A program made the position numbers and the translations under genes. From positions 9,114,001 to 9,178,000 of the forward strand of contig NC_057793.1 of NCBI RefSeq assembly GCF_014905175.1: 64,000 nt of DNA, read 5' to 3'. Below, piece by piece: positions 26,601-41,600 of the stretch. The notes below the pieces were generated by a model. That model ran no database searches and was not told the DNA's origin. It saw only the letters and a list, made by a program, of their open reading frames with translations. Each line of letters starts with the position of its first letter. Positions within the stretch are counted from its first letter, which is position 1. The DNA is from Aphidius gifuensis (taxonomy: Eukaryota > Arthropoda > Insecta > Hymenoptera > Braconidae).

Positions 26601-29600
26601 ATATAGTAAAAAGACGTATTTTGAATGGGTTAAAAGTATACACAAGTGAATCTTCAGCATGACCAACAGCAATTAGACGCAAATATTCATTGAACATACG
26701 ACTTTTTCACCTTTAAATATCAAACAAGTTAAAGATAAAAAAGCACAAGTCCATGGAGATACGCCTGCTTACCATTATCAATTGCTACTTACACTCTTTT
26801 AACTTTAATTATTTTTCTGTTGTTTAAACAACGTAAAAAAAAATAATAAAAAAATTGTGGCAAAAACAAATTTGGAAATACACTTTTTTACATTTGAAAT
26901 AAACTTTTTTTTGGCACTTACGCTTCTTTATCATTAATGCAACAATATATATAATTAATTGTAAATGAATTAAATTTATCTTTGTGTCAATTTAAACAAA
27001 ATCTAAAACTTTCTTTACACTCTCAATATTTATAATAATTTTTAAAACCCTTTTTCCTTTTTAATCAAAATTTAACATGCCTTTTATTATATTTTATAAA
27101 ATTAAATCATTCTTTTTTTTTTCATTCAAAAATAAATAAATTAAGATTATTCATAACGCATTAATAATTATTTGTCAATTAAAATAATTTAATTAATATT
27201 AAAAATAATAAAAAAAAGCAATATACATTTATTTATATTTAATACTGCATTAAAATAAATAATTTTATAATATCACAGTTGGGAGTCGTATTTCGACGAA
27301 AGGATACTGTCACCAAAATAAAAAAAAGACAAAAAACTGAATAAAAAAAAAACCACTGATACAAAGAATGAACGCGCGCGGTAGGAGAAGAGCAATTATA
27401 AGGGAAGCCAACTTACCTATGCGACTGGAGCTACAAGTCACCGTGGACGAGTATCAATTAAGAGTTGCCAGCTATACTTATATATATACATAGTATGAAT
27501 AAAGCTGAAGGAATATAAAAACAAGTCAATACAATAAAGAAAGAAATAAAATAAATATACTTATATATATATAAAAATAAAATTAAAAAAATAAATATAT
27601 ATAAGTTTAAAAAAAGAGTGAGTGGGAGGTTTGGCTTTATAGCAACGTAATTCGTTACATCGCTGCATGTCTCATCTGAATAAATATCATATTATAATTA
27701 AAAGAATAGTTCGATCCATAAATCGATATGAGTCTCAGGTTTATATATCAGAAAGGCTTCCTTTTTATAATATTATGTACCACGCGGTGAAGGCCCAGAC
27801 GCTGTATGCCGTGGGGGGTCGTCATCCTATGCTAATGGTGCCCTTGCACGAACCATATACCGTCAATGCCCTGTAGCATGTACGTAAAAACTATTTGCAG
27901 GGTAGCAAACTACCAACGTTATTCATATTTTATCATAATATTATTTATTTTATTATTTTATTTATTTTTTAATTTTTTATTCATTGATTTCTCTGCATAT
28001 GCGATTTGTAATAATTTTTTATATTATTATTTCTCACCTGTAAACGATCAATAAGTTAAATCAATGTTTGTTATATTATTCTCTGATCTTACCGACATTG
28101 TACTTGCTTCATCAATTTGTTATGAATACTGTTTATTTAATTGAAACCAAGACCCCACTGAGATCTAACATTTGAGTTAATAAACAACCCACATATTGTT
28201 CATATGTATACAAGTATTTATATATAGATACTTTTAAATTGTTAAGTTATATATTGAAAAAGTATTATCATTGGATCATCTATCTTGAATATAAAATGGA
28301 TAAATATTTTTTAATCTTTTCTTTAGGTCACAAGTTCATGTATATTGCTAGATGAAACTCATTATACTACACAATTATTTTAAATCAAATGAATGGGAAA
28401 AATTTAATTTAAAAAATTAACATTATTTATATATGTTTTTTAAAAGAAAATATTTTTTATAAGTGTGAAAACGGTAGACTTGAAAAGTACTTGTTTTCTT
28501 GTTGTTGAAGTGACAGATGGACATCAGGATAAAAAGCTTTGTTTTGCCGCAGGATTTAATCGCATGTTGTGGATATATTAAGTTGCTAATGTTGCGGTAC
28601 ATCTAGCCAATCGTCACACAATAAATACTAATCAAAGATATTTTATAAATATTACACATCCTGTTCAAAATATTCCACAAAAAAATATATTCACTGGCAA
28701 GTATACTTTATTTATTTTAAATTATATATATTTGATTGTTAATTTATAATAATAAATTGAATAAATAAATAAAATAAATAAACATTTTATGCAATATTTA
28801 AAATATAAAATATTAATAAAATTAAATTTGAAATAATAATAACAGCGAGTCATTACAATACACGATGACTAATTAATTAATTTTTAAATAAATTAATTTT
28901 CAATTTATCCAAGATGCGTATGATAATAGTAAATTTGAAAAAAAATAAATAAATTTTTAAATGGAATATTTATTTATTTATCGTGCTGATTATACTCTTG
29001 TCATAATTATTTTTCGACAAATTTTAAATAGTCATAATCATCATTATGTTTATGTGTTACTATGCTTGTATTATTTTTATAATTATTAATTTTAATTTTC
29101 AATACTTTGCATGTTCTTTATACCAAGCACACTCTACATAATGTTTACGATTTTTTTTTTCGGTAAATTATCAACCAGGATATTTTATTTCAAAGTCATT
29201 TGACTGGGAAATTTGTTCTTATAATAGTCATGTTATATTACGCATCTATTATTTATACACAGTACATCTTTAAAACATAAAAAAAAAAAAAAAAAATTGA
29301 AATTCATTGGTCATTTAAACCATAAAATTTATTCGATATTCAACTATAAAAATCATTTACTCATTTCATTATTCTATCACTGAAGAAATAAAAAATTGGT
29401 ATAGGGTAAAATTTAGGGTTTCACCCTCTGAGCTTGAAGTGTATATTTCCTAAGAATGTTGGTTTATATAAAAAGTATAAATTTTAAAGACAAGGGGAAA
29501 AAAGAAAAAAAAAATCACTTTACTTAGAATAATAGAAGTGATCGGTTAAGAAGTATCAAAAAATAATCTTGATCGAGGTTCAAATGTTTTTTGTCATATT

Positions 29601-32600
29601 TATAAGCCAATTTTTACACTTTGAATTTTTTTCTTATTTTTACAATTGCTTGAAAAACAGTTTGATGAAAAAATAAAAATGAATGAATAAAGTAAGTTTT
29701 TATAAATTCTCAATGTTCATATACATAAGAACGATTGGTTTGCTGGTTGACGTAGGACGCCCGTTTAAGATAGTCAGGACATACGGTCGTCTATCAATCA
29801 AACTTTATATATCATCATTCGGCCTTTATAAAAGCGCGACGCCGACGGCCCTGCGGCAGTTTTAATCTAATTTGTATCGTCCTTTGTTAATCTTACCGCA
29901 AACCATGTTAATTTGTGCTGTTGGATAAAAAAAAAAAAAAAAAAAAAGAGAAAGAAAATTTAATAGTACTACCGTCTTCTATTGTTTTGCGTCTCTCTTT
30001 TCTTATTTTTTATCACTCATACTATTCATTTGACTATATTTCCTTAAATAATGTATCACAATAGAATTTTGTATATTACTTTATTACGTTGTAATGATGT
30101 CATTATTATATAAAAGCGGGCTATATTTTATTTTTAATATGTACATATTTTTTTTCTTTTTTCTTTTTTCGTTTTGATTTTTTTATTATAATCATTATTT
30201 TTATTCTTATTCATAAATGAAGTTTATAATCATTTATCAGAGCATTCAAATTTATAGAGCTATCAATTATCTGTTATTTAAATTATAATGTATAGAGATT
30301 TATTTTATTTTTTATATATAATTGTGTTTAATTCTTGGTAATATTATTCAGGGTTAATTTGGGTATCTGGTAATTATGAATAATCATGCTCAAAATATTC
30401 TAAATACAAATTTCCCAGTCAAATGACTTTGAAATAAAATATCCTGGTTGATAATTTACCGAAAAAAAAAATCGTAAACATTATGTAGAGTGTGCTTGGT
30501 ATAAAGAACATGCGAAGTATTGAAAATTAAAATTAATAATTATAAAAATAATACAAGCATAGTAACACATAAACATAATGATGATTATGACTATTTAAAA
30601 TTTGTCAAAAAATAATTATGACAAGAGTATAATCAGCACGATAAATAAATAAATATTCCATTTAAAAATTTATTTATTTTTTTTCAAATTTACTATTATC
30701 ATACGCATCTTGGATAAATTGAAAATTAATTTATTTAAAAATTAATTAATTAGTCATCGTGTATTGTAATGACTCGCTGTTATTATTATTTCAAATTTAA
30801 TTTTATTAATATTTTATATTTTAAATATTGCATAAAATGTTTATTTATTTTATTTATTTATTCAATTTATTATTATATATTAACAATCAAATATAATTTG
30901 ATAAATTTGTATAAAATTTATTTATTTTTTACTTGCCTGTAAAATTTTATTAGACGTTTTTATTCCATATTTGTTTTTTTAGATTTTTTAAGAATATTTC
31001 TTCATGTAATTGTTTTTTATTTATGATGATAATAAATCATTGTTGATGCTGACGATGATGATGTTAATGACAATAATTATACATATCATGAGAAAAGATG
31101 ATGACTGATAATTATAATATTTAATATTTATGTATATATAAATTTAAAACAGTTTCTTTTGAAAATCAATGACTGTTGAGCTACTTATGCAGTGGCTATA
31201 TAAGAAGTAAGCAAAAAACTAAACAATCCAGACTTTATTCGTCTTTGAGAATGAAGGTAAACTAGAATGACTGGCTTTTGCATCATGCAAGTATGCGAAG
31301 AGCCCTTGCTCGACAATCTCAGAATGTTTGATATATTTTAAATGGAATTGACTCTTTTCATTCCTTCGAGGGCAATAGAATCTATTACAATATATATATA
31401 TATATTTTTTTATATACTATTAGGGGTTGATTTTTCACCCTTTTTACAATGTGCTTTATGTGTCGTTTTGTATACGTCAATTCTCAATAACAAGCTTGGT
31501 TTTTAAATGTAATTTGATCGAAACACGCAAAAAATAAATTCAACTCGGTTGTCACATAATTACCAATTTTTTATTTCTTTTATTTTTAACTTATTTATTT
31601 ATTTAATTGTATTTTATTTAACTGATAAACACTGTATCTCAATAAACACTCAACTCATATATATCTCATTGCAATTTCTTAAAAGATCCAGTTTTTATAT
31701 ACAATATAAATTTAACAACCAAAAACTACTTTTTCTTAAAATTTAACACCCATATTTTTATTTTTATTTATTTATTTTTTTATTCTTATTTTACTTGAAT
31801 GATCAGGGAGACCGAAAAGGCATTCATCGGGAAGCAATAACATTTCAAAAAGACACCGTCAACAAGAACCTTCTCTCTACTTTAACCACATTGTCATTTT
31901 TTTAATGAAATATTTTTCACTCTTTGAGACTTGTACTTGGGAATAAAACAAAATTTTATCAAAGTTGAAAAAATATATATTATATATACTTTACACATGA
32001 CTTGTTAAAATTTACTTCAATTTTAACAATTTATTGTTGATAACTTCTCCCTTGAGAATTTATTTTTTTGTTTTCTTCAATTTTTTCATTTTGTAAATTA
32101 ATGAAATCATGTCATTTTCTACTGTTTTATTAAATAATTGTGATCAAAAAATTTTATACTTAACTATCTATCAATTTTTTACCATCTCAGTTACTTACCA
32201 AATTTTTTTTTTTTTAATTTTTACACAGTAAAATGTTGTTTGACTGATTCAAAAAATTAAGGAGAAAAAAAGAATTAAGTCTACGCAATATTTAAAAAGT
32301 AAAATATACTAATCAAATTAAATTTGAAATAATAATAACACTGAGTCATGTCAATATCCTGTTTAAAATATCTGGGTAAAAAAAAATTTGGCAACAACAA
32401 AACAAGACAAATTTATCAAATTATATTTGATTGTTAATATATAATAATAAATTGAATAAATAAATAAAATAAATAAACATTTTATGCAATATTTAAAATA
32501 TAAAATATTAATAAAATTAAATTTGAAATAATAATAACAGCGAGTCATTACAATACACGATGACTAATTAATTAATTTTTAAATAAATTAATTTTCAATT

Positions 32601-35600
32601 TATCCAAGATGCGTATGATAATAGTAAATTTGAAAAAAAATAAATAAATTTTTAAATGGAATATTTATTTATTTATCGTGCTGATTATACTCTTGTCATA
32701 ATTATTTTTCGACAAATTTTAAATAGTCATAATCATCATTATGTTTATGTGTTACTATGCTTGTATTATTTTTATAATTATTAATTTTAATTTTCAATAC
32801 TTCGCATGTTCTTTATACCAAGCACACTCTACATAATGTTTACGATTTTTTTTTCGGTAAATTATCAACCAGGATATTTTATTTCAAAGTCATTTGACTG
32901 GGAAATTTGTATTTAGAATATTTCGAATATATGACATCGAAAAAAAGTCAAAAGACAATTAAATTAAATAAATATGATATTTATACAAGTTCAACTAAAA
33001 CTGACAAAATTATATTAAAATGGTAATGATTGGACATTTGAAAGGATGATCATTCTGGCTATACATATATATAGATTTTGTACGTGTTCTCTATATATAC
33101 ATATATATAAAGAAATTGACTGTGGATATGCTCCAGTTAAATATAAGTATCCTTGGTATATTCTGTCTGTCGGTTCGCATCGTCATCTTGCCGCGTTTGG
33201 TTCAAGAATAACAAAGGCCAAAATGCCGACAATCTTGAAACATAGCATGTGATCATGGGGTCTGCAGAAGCCCAGAAAAAGTGGATATGCTAAATAATAG
33301 GCCGCCTTTGAGGTTCAAGCGTGTATTCTCGCATAGTTCATTCATGATTCTGGATTCAGTATTCCTTCAGGGACATGACGGATCAGAAAAGACGAGCCGT
33401 TGTCAGGACATATACGGATTCAACTGAGACTGTATTTGACGATATTCGTTTTAGAGGAAGGAGAATAACCACTTGTTAATCTAAGAAAATATTTATTATT
33501 TTCTGACATACACAATATACGTGATTTTTTTTTTTGTCAAGTAATAAATATATAAATATATTTTTATTGGTATTTTTTGATAAAGAATTTTATATATACT
33601 TGATGATAAATTTTATTTTTATATATACCATTAAATATTTATAATTTAAATAAATTTTTATTTATTTTTTTTTTTTTCACTCAAATTATATGCGCAATTC
33701 AAAAAGAACATTTGAATTGTATATTTTTATATAACAGGTATAAAGGGATAATAGTTTTTATGAAGAGAATATTTTTGTATTTTTTTTTTTTTGTTAAATT
33801 CTGGTGAATATAAAATACACAAGTCAAGACAATCATTTTTGAATTGAAAAATAGCAATCCACTTGAACGAGGGAGAAGTTTTTTGAGGCACAAAAAATCA
33901 CCTAAAATATATCAGCAAACAAATTTTATTTTAAAATAACTGAGCGTGCCAAATACCAATCTTGAATATAAAAATTTTAAAAAAATTAAAAAATTATATT
34001 TTTCTCTTTTAACATATAATCCAAGGTAAAAATTTTTTATTTTAATTTGCTTTTTTTTTTTTTGTTGACTGTTGTATTGATTGCATTTTGCTTGTTTCAT
34101 TTTTTTTTTTATTTGATTTTAAACAGGTGCAACCTGCTTGAGGACAATCCAGTCTAAACCTCGCATTGTACAGTGGATAAAAAAAAAAGTTGGACTGTTG
34201 ACATTCTCAGGATGCTCATGAAAACCAACTCCAGCTCGAATTATGCTCCCATAATTTTTCTTGACTGGTCTTTATTTTTTCCGACAGCATAATCATCATT
34301 TCTTGTCATCTACTTTTCTTCGCACTCACAATTGACGTTTATAATTTTTTTTATTTCTTTTCTCAAAGTGAATCTAAACGTTTAACAATTTCAATCTGAA
34401 TGTGACAAAAAAAAAAAAAAAATGTCTTCCAGACAGTTTGAGATAAATTATTATTAATAATTTATTACCAATAATAAAAACCTGAATTAATCAAATATTT
34501 TTCAACTTAAAATATATTTTAAATAAATTAAAAAACTCAAATTTTACTTAAAAAAAAAAAACGCAAAAATATAAATCCAATTGGACAATTGAAATATCTA
34601 TTAAATGATCCACGTATTTTTTTATTTTTTTTTTTTAAACTTTTGATTCCACGTGATGATAAATTCATGTAAATTGAATCACACAAGCAATTCAAGACAT
34701 AATTGAATTTAAATAAAAAAAAAAAAAAAAAACAAATGAATATAACTTGAGATGTTTTGTTTTGGGGTTGAAGAATCAACAGGTTAAAGTAACATGCAAG
34801 TGTAAAGCGTTGTGAATCCACCCTCGAGGGTCAATGAAAATCCTTTGGCGCGAATCCTATTGTAAAGGGTGTACCAACCAACGCCCCAGACGATAGGGGT
34901 TCATAAAGGCAAAAGCATAGACATCTAAGCAACCCTCAGCATGACCTCGAATACGCGAAGGGCTGACAGCCGATTAGGGCAAGATGGCAAGTACGGGTCG
35001 TCAACCCCCAATGGAAAACTTAAAATAACATCACTCGATCATCCTGGGCTTGTCTACGACGACAGCGAACAGCCTACTTTGGTATTCCTTGTATCACCCT
35101 TGTTCAAAAATTTTTTTACATCTTTTAACATCCTGTCAACAATGAATCATATTTTTTTTATTTTTTTTATATATTAACATATAATAAAAAATAAATTTTT
35201 ATGTTTATCACTTGATTAGTTAATCTACAGGTGTTTTTTTTTTTTTTTTATCAAGTGATTATTAAGTGATCTTCAATCGATTTAATTTTTAAGTAATATA
35301 TTCGTTAAACTTTTATGATATTTTGATTTGTATTTGCAGTTATTTATTCACCTATTTTAATTTTTCTTGGCATTTGATGAGTTAATTTAGAGCTTAACAT
35401 GTACGGTGGCAGTCATGCAATCTTCTATTGCCACAATGTCGGTAAATATATTTGTTGTAATATGTAGTTAAATATTATATCTTGATTGTATCTGAATATC
35501 ACTGACGTGGAACTCAACATTTCAATTTTTAAGTATAACATTTAAATATTAATCAACAATTATATAACACGATAGAAAATAAATAAATAATAATTTTTAC

Positions 35601-38600
35601 TTCATTTTTATTTATTAAAATATAAACAATCTTAAATTTTTAAAATTAATTTATTTTCTTTTCTATTTTCTTCTCTTAAAAAAATGAAAAATGAAGCCTT
35701 GCTTCGATTCATTTGATTGGTTCTTGCATTTAACAATGAATAATAATAATATTTTATTAATTTTTTTTAAATTTATTTATTTATTTATGGTGTTTACCTG
35801 TTGCTAAGTGAAAATATTTCTATTACTAGTAATAGAAATATTCATAGAAAAATCTCTTTTCTGTGGCATTAATAAATTCCCAAGTGGAAAAAATATATTT
35901 AATTCATATTTAATTTATATTTAATGGAAATATAAATTAAATTTAATGGATATACAGATTTGGGCATACTAAAATTAAATTTAGAAAAAATTTAGAACAA
36001 ATATAAATTAAATTTAAAATATGTACAAGTTTGGACATACTAAAATTAAACTTTTTCTAAATTTTTTCTTAATTTTTTTTTTATTTTTTGTAAATTTTTT
36101 TTTAAATTTAATTTTAGTATGTTCAAAACTGTATATATTTTAAATTTAATTTATATTTTTTCTAAATTTTTTTTAAGTTTTTTCTAAATATAAAGTAAAT
36201 TTCCATTAAATATATTTTTTCCACTTGGGTTGGAATTAATAAATTCAATAAATTTCAAAAAAAGCAAAAAATTGATAAATTATTATTTGCATATTGTTGA
36301 GATACTTTATAAGGCAAAACAGGATCATTTTTTTTTTTTTTTTTTTGTTCATTGATATATTATGATGACCTCTTACGTCAACTTGATTTTCTAGTTTTTG
36401 TTCTAGCCAAAAAAAAATATAAACATATTAGTTGGAAAAGAAATGAAAATCAAATGTGGGAAAATCTTGTTTAATAGAAAGAAAAAAAAACTAAATAAAT
36501 ATTGCCAATCGAAATCTCAATCTTGCTTAGAGAATAGAAAAAAAAAAAAGAAACGCGAAACAGACGCCATTCGCTATATGAACGAGTTTTTTTTTCTTAG
36601 AGAAGTTTATGGCCAGCTTGTTCTAAGAATGTTCATTACAGCAGAAGTGAATCTCGTAAGCATATTAAACAAGATTAAAAAAAATAAAATAAAGAAAATG
36701 TCTTGCAGCTACTGAATCAGGAAATGAAAAACGATATGAGGAAAAAAAAATAAAATAAAACATAAAAATGTGTAGATTTAAGACGATTGAAGAAGAAGAA
36801 AAAGAAGATAATGAGATCGAAGAGTTTAAATGTTCAAGATGAGAAGATGTCGCATTTATTTAACAGTGTTGAAGTTTATGTTTAAAATAAATTCAATGCA
36901 TATATGTATACAAAGACTGTTGATCACTGACAACTTTAGATAGAAAAAATTTTTTAAAAATAATTAAAAAACTAATAAACAAACGTTGATAAACAACCTG
37001 TACAAATCAACCAATCACATGAGGACGAATATCAATTCAAAGAATCCTGGTAAATTGACATTAAAACTTTATAAAATATTTTTTATTATTTTGCGTATGA
37101 TGTTAGCGAGCTTTTAAACATTGTTGTATTATTATTTTTTAATTTAACATAAACCTAGTATTTAATTCTTTTTTGGTTTTTAATAATGACTTGACAAAAT
37201 AATTTTAGATTTAAAAAAAAATATATGCTAATGGTAGATTTTTAAATTTTGATATTGTCTATGCATGCAATTAAACCATATACGTACTCACCATAGGTGC
37301 TGGGATCAATCGTACCACATGAATCTAAAAATAATAACGATAAAAAAAATTATACATTGTCTGGTTTTTATTATTTCTTTTCTCATAAAATATATTTTTG
37401 TTTTAAAAAATTTTTAGAAAGTTTTATAGATTGAAAAAATGATCATATTTGAATTTTATAAACAAAAAAACTTGATCGAGAAATGAATGTGAGAAGGGCC
37501 TATCTCCAAGTTTATATGTAAATTTTGAATTTTTAATTGTTTTAGGGATGAAAAAGGAATTGATATAAAAAGCAATTAATTGCCATAAAATTAATGTAAG
37601 AATTTCAAGAATTTGCAACAACAAAAAGGTCTATTTTTGTGGACATAGATCTTTTTTTTTTTTGAATATTTAAGACATGAGATTTTTTGCAATGTAATTT
37701 ATATAAAGCAAGGACTTTTAATTCATGCAAAACAGAGAATTTAAAGATAATAAAACTTTTAATATTAACAAATTGAAAATTATAAAAAAATGAAATTTGA
37801 ACCCTTTTCTTAGCAATGCGACGGCATATTCATTTCGATGAATCATACTTTACATTTTATTTTCTCGTAAACACTTGTTCGTGTAAAACATCATCAAAAA
37901 AAAAAAAAAGAAATTCAAGCTTATTTGTTATAAAAAAATTTGAAAAAATAATAATTACGCCCTTTAGTTATTGAATAAATAAAACTATTTATTGTAAAAT
38001 TTAAAAAATAATAAATTCGACCCCCCATCAACCCATCAGACATCAACCATGCGTCGCTTCGTTCGTGCGAAATAAAAATAATAAGTAAAAAGATTGACAG
38101 TGTTCTTATTTCCCCTCAAATTATTTCATGCTCGCGCATATAAATGTGCAACTTCTGCGCGCGTTTCTATATTGGCTGTCATATAAGACATTAAAAATGA
38201 AAAAGAAAAAAAATATCTACAAAAAAATAATATAGAAAAAACGCCCTAGAAAAATTTTGACGCTTGGGAATTTAAACGTTTTATACACAATATCATTCTC
38301 TCCCCAAAAAAATCATCATTAATATATGATATAATAATAATACATAGAGATAAAATATTATCAAAAATAAAGTACTATTATTAATATTATTATATTAAAT
38401 AATTTTATTTCACACAGCATGGAAATAAAAATATAAATAGAATATAATTTGATATTAAATTTTCATTTACGTCATCAAATTTAATGAGTTATATTTAAAT
38501 CAATTTATTTTACACAATTGTTTGTATTTACAATGTTAATTTCATGTATATTCATTGGACGTTATTTTTTTTTATGTGGAATATTTGTTTAATGGTAAAT

Positions 38601-41600
38601 AATAAGTATGTGTTAGTGACGCTGCGTGTTTGCTTTTATTTATCGTAATATAAAATCTTGGATGGCGTGCAAAATTATGATAACAGTCGTTTAAGTACAT
38701 ATATTCAGATGCGGATATTCACATCTAGTCAAAAATATCTCAATGCTTGAGAAAAAATATAATAAAAAAATTTTACATATGTAATTATATATAAAAATAA
38801 TTTTGGATATTTAATTTCACGAAATAATAAATACAATAAATCTACAAAAATTTATAAAATTAAATTTTCATTTAAAAATTGAAAAAAAAATGAGAGCGTT
38901 TTTTAATTTTCGGTAGACAAATCCAATACGTAGGTGACGCGAAGCGTCCCACCTACGTAAAAAATCATATATAACGAAAATTAAAATTTTCAATACTCCG
39001 GTGGGTTATGTGCAATTATTAATTAGTGTAATTTTTTTTTTTTTTCAAATAAAACGTCGTTGTTTAGTCACAACACTACGAAATTTTATCATAAACATAT
39101 GTTCATCTGTGTGAGTGAGACGAACTAAGCAGGGCTGCCAACACTGCGCGTCGAATCTCCACAAAACATGATTTTGTTGGGTTCCAATGTAAATCGGGAA
39201 AAAAACAGCCACATCAAATTTGTCTATTAGAATTCTAATAACTCCGTGAGTTTTAAAGATATCGTTTTCAAAATAGCGGCGATTTAAAGATCAAAATAAA
39301 AGGAAACTTTTAATTAGTCGGTGCAAATCGATCACGCTTACAGATAAAAAGTTATTTAATATTTAAAAAAAAAAAGAAAAAAAGGTTTTTAACATTTTTG
39401 GCACTGGCAACTCTAATAATTATTTGAGAAAAAATCGAGAATATACAAATTAAAGAGATTGAAAATACGCTTCTTTTGGTCCTAACACGAAGTGTCTCTG
39501 ACAATTACTTTGGAAATGAGAGCGCTTTTCAATTTTCGGTAGACAAATCCAATACGTAGGTGACGCGAAGCGTCCCACCTACGTAAAATTTTTAAATAAC
39601 ATTTATTATTTTGTTCGATAAACAATAATATAAAAAATATTATTTTATAATTTTTTAACAATATATTTATTTAATAATATGAGAGAAAGAAAAATTGTTA
39701 AAAAAATTTTTTTTTTTTGCATACATGCAAATAAATTATGCATTGAGGGATTTACTCAATTAAATATATATATATACATATCATTTTATTTACGCCTGTT
39801 GAGACTTATGCGTGTTACAAATATACTTGCATAATTAAAGTTTGCTGGCCTTAATGTATTTTTAATAACTCGATAAATAAACATAAGCACGGACATGGAG
39901 TGTAATTTAAATCCGGATGCGCTGAATGATGAGTTACTTTGATAAAATTTAGAATAATACCATCTTACCAACTCGTCTCATTTCTATCTGACTTCCTTTC
40001 TTTTCATTTTTCATTATATATTTAATTTTAATATACAATTATTTTTATATAATATATATATATGCAAAAATATAATAAACTCATTAACGTATGTAAAATA
40101 TGTTTACGTATATAATATAGTTATGACAAGTGAATAGTGTTGAAATTTTAACAACAAAAAATCCATTTTTTTTATTATTGAAAAATTATAAAAAAATCTA
40201 TAAATATTTTATTAATACTTGTGAAATGAAATATTGATTTTTGATATATATCATATTATTTATTTGAAAAGAATTTAATTATCATTTTGAATATTATTTT
40301 TATAACTTTTATATGAGATATGAGATTCAAATGTGTTATCATAAAATGGATAAAATATTTTTTGATTAACAGCATGATAACATATCATAGAATACAAAAT
40401 TCATAAATTTTATTTGTCATATATGATGACGTGAGGTGTAACAATTCGACGAATAATCTATTCAAGTGTTATTGCTCAACTTAATTAATCAAAAAAAATA
40501 AATTATAAAAAGCATAATTAAAATACGAAATAATATTGTTACATAAAATATATAATGATAATCTTTATTGGAATTTGTTTTTTGTGAAGATAATATTCTT
40601 TGAATTTAACGTGAAAAAATATAAATGAGATGAGAAAAAAGGTCTAGACATATAAATATCAAAAGAAAGGGAAAAAAATTTTGTAACAAAAAATCAATAG
40701 CGTCGTCTTACCTTTGATTGAGCAAGGTGACTCATGGGAGCTGCTTCTTTCTTCCTTGACATGTGCTGAAATCACAATGGAAAATTATTAAACAATAATC
40801 ATTCAAGTATATTTATCTATATATTTATTTAATAATGAAAATGTTGCAGTATAACGAAAAAATTACCCGGTCAAATCATCCTGAAATAAAATATCCTGGT
40901 TGATAATTTTCCAAAGAAAGAAAAATAAACACGCTTCAGACGTCATCTCAATAATATTCAATATACTCAACAGCAATCATATAATAATATAATTATTGTT
41001 TATTACTATTAAGAAATTGACCGTGACTGAATATTTACTGCATCATAAAGCAATCTATATTAAAATTTTAATTTTTTAATTTTATATCTTGTATTAATAT
41101 TTTTAAATATTCCTATTTATATATTTTAATTTCAGATAAATTTTGACATTGAAAAAATTTGATATATCTATTACAGGAGCTTTTTTAAATCACATTTATA
41201 CTTGAATAAAATATCCACCATGATTTTACCCCATTATCAAGATACGATGAAAAATATCCTGTAAATAATTTTTCCGGTAGAATCATCTGGAAATAAAATA
41301 TCCTATATTTGATAATTTAATATAAAATAAACATTATGTAGAGTGTGTTTGGTATAAAGAACATGCGAAGTATTGAAAATTAAAATTAATAATTATAAAA
41401 ATAATACAAGCATAGTAACACATAAACATAATGATGATTATGACTATTTAAAATTTGTCGAAAAATAATTATGACAAGAGTATAATCAGCACGATAAATA
41501 AATAAATATTCCATTTAAAAATTTATTTATTTAAAAATTAATTAATTAGTCATCGTGTATTGTAATGACTCGCTGTTATTATTATTTCAAATTTAATTTT

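Larger units (their letters stand above)
8667..37291 (-). other. 28.6-kb intron of the minus-strand gene
   Basis: Bounded by the donor GTGAGT at 37291 and the acceptor TTGCAG before 8666. It is filled with dispersed repeats, a SINE, a foldback element, a MITE and several GC-richer islands listed separately. The stretches in between are A/T tracts and microsatellites in which I see nothing. Confidence 0.7.
37325..40711 (-). other. 3.4-kb intron of the minus-strand gene
   Basis: Holds two of the three 33-bp hairpins in direct repeats (38889-39591) and a GC-richer patch at 38020-38170. Otherwise A/T-rich. Confidence 0.65.
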
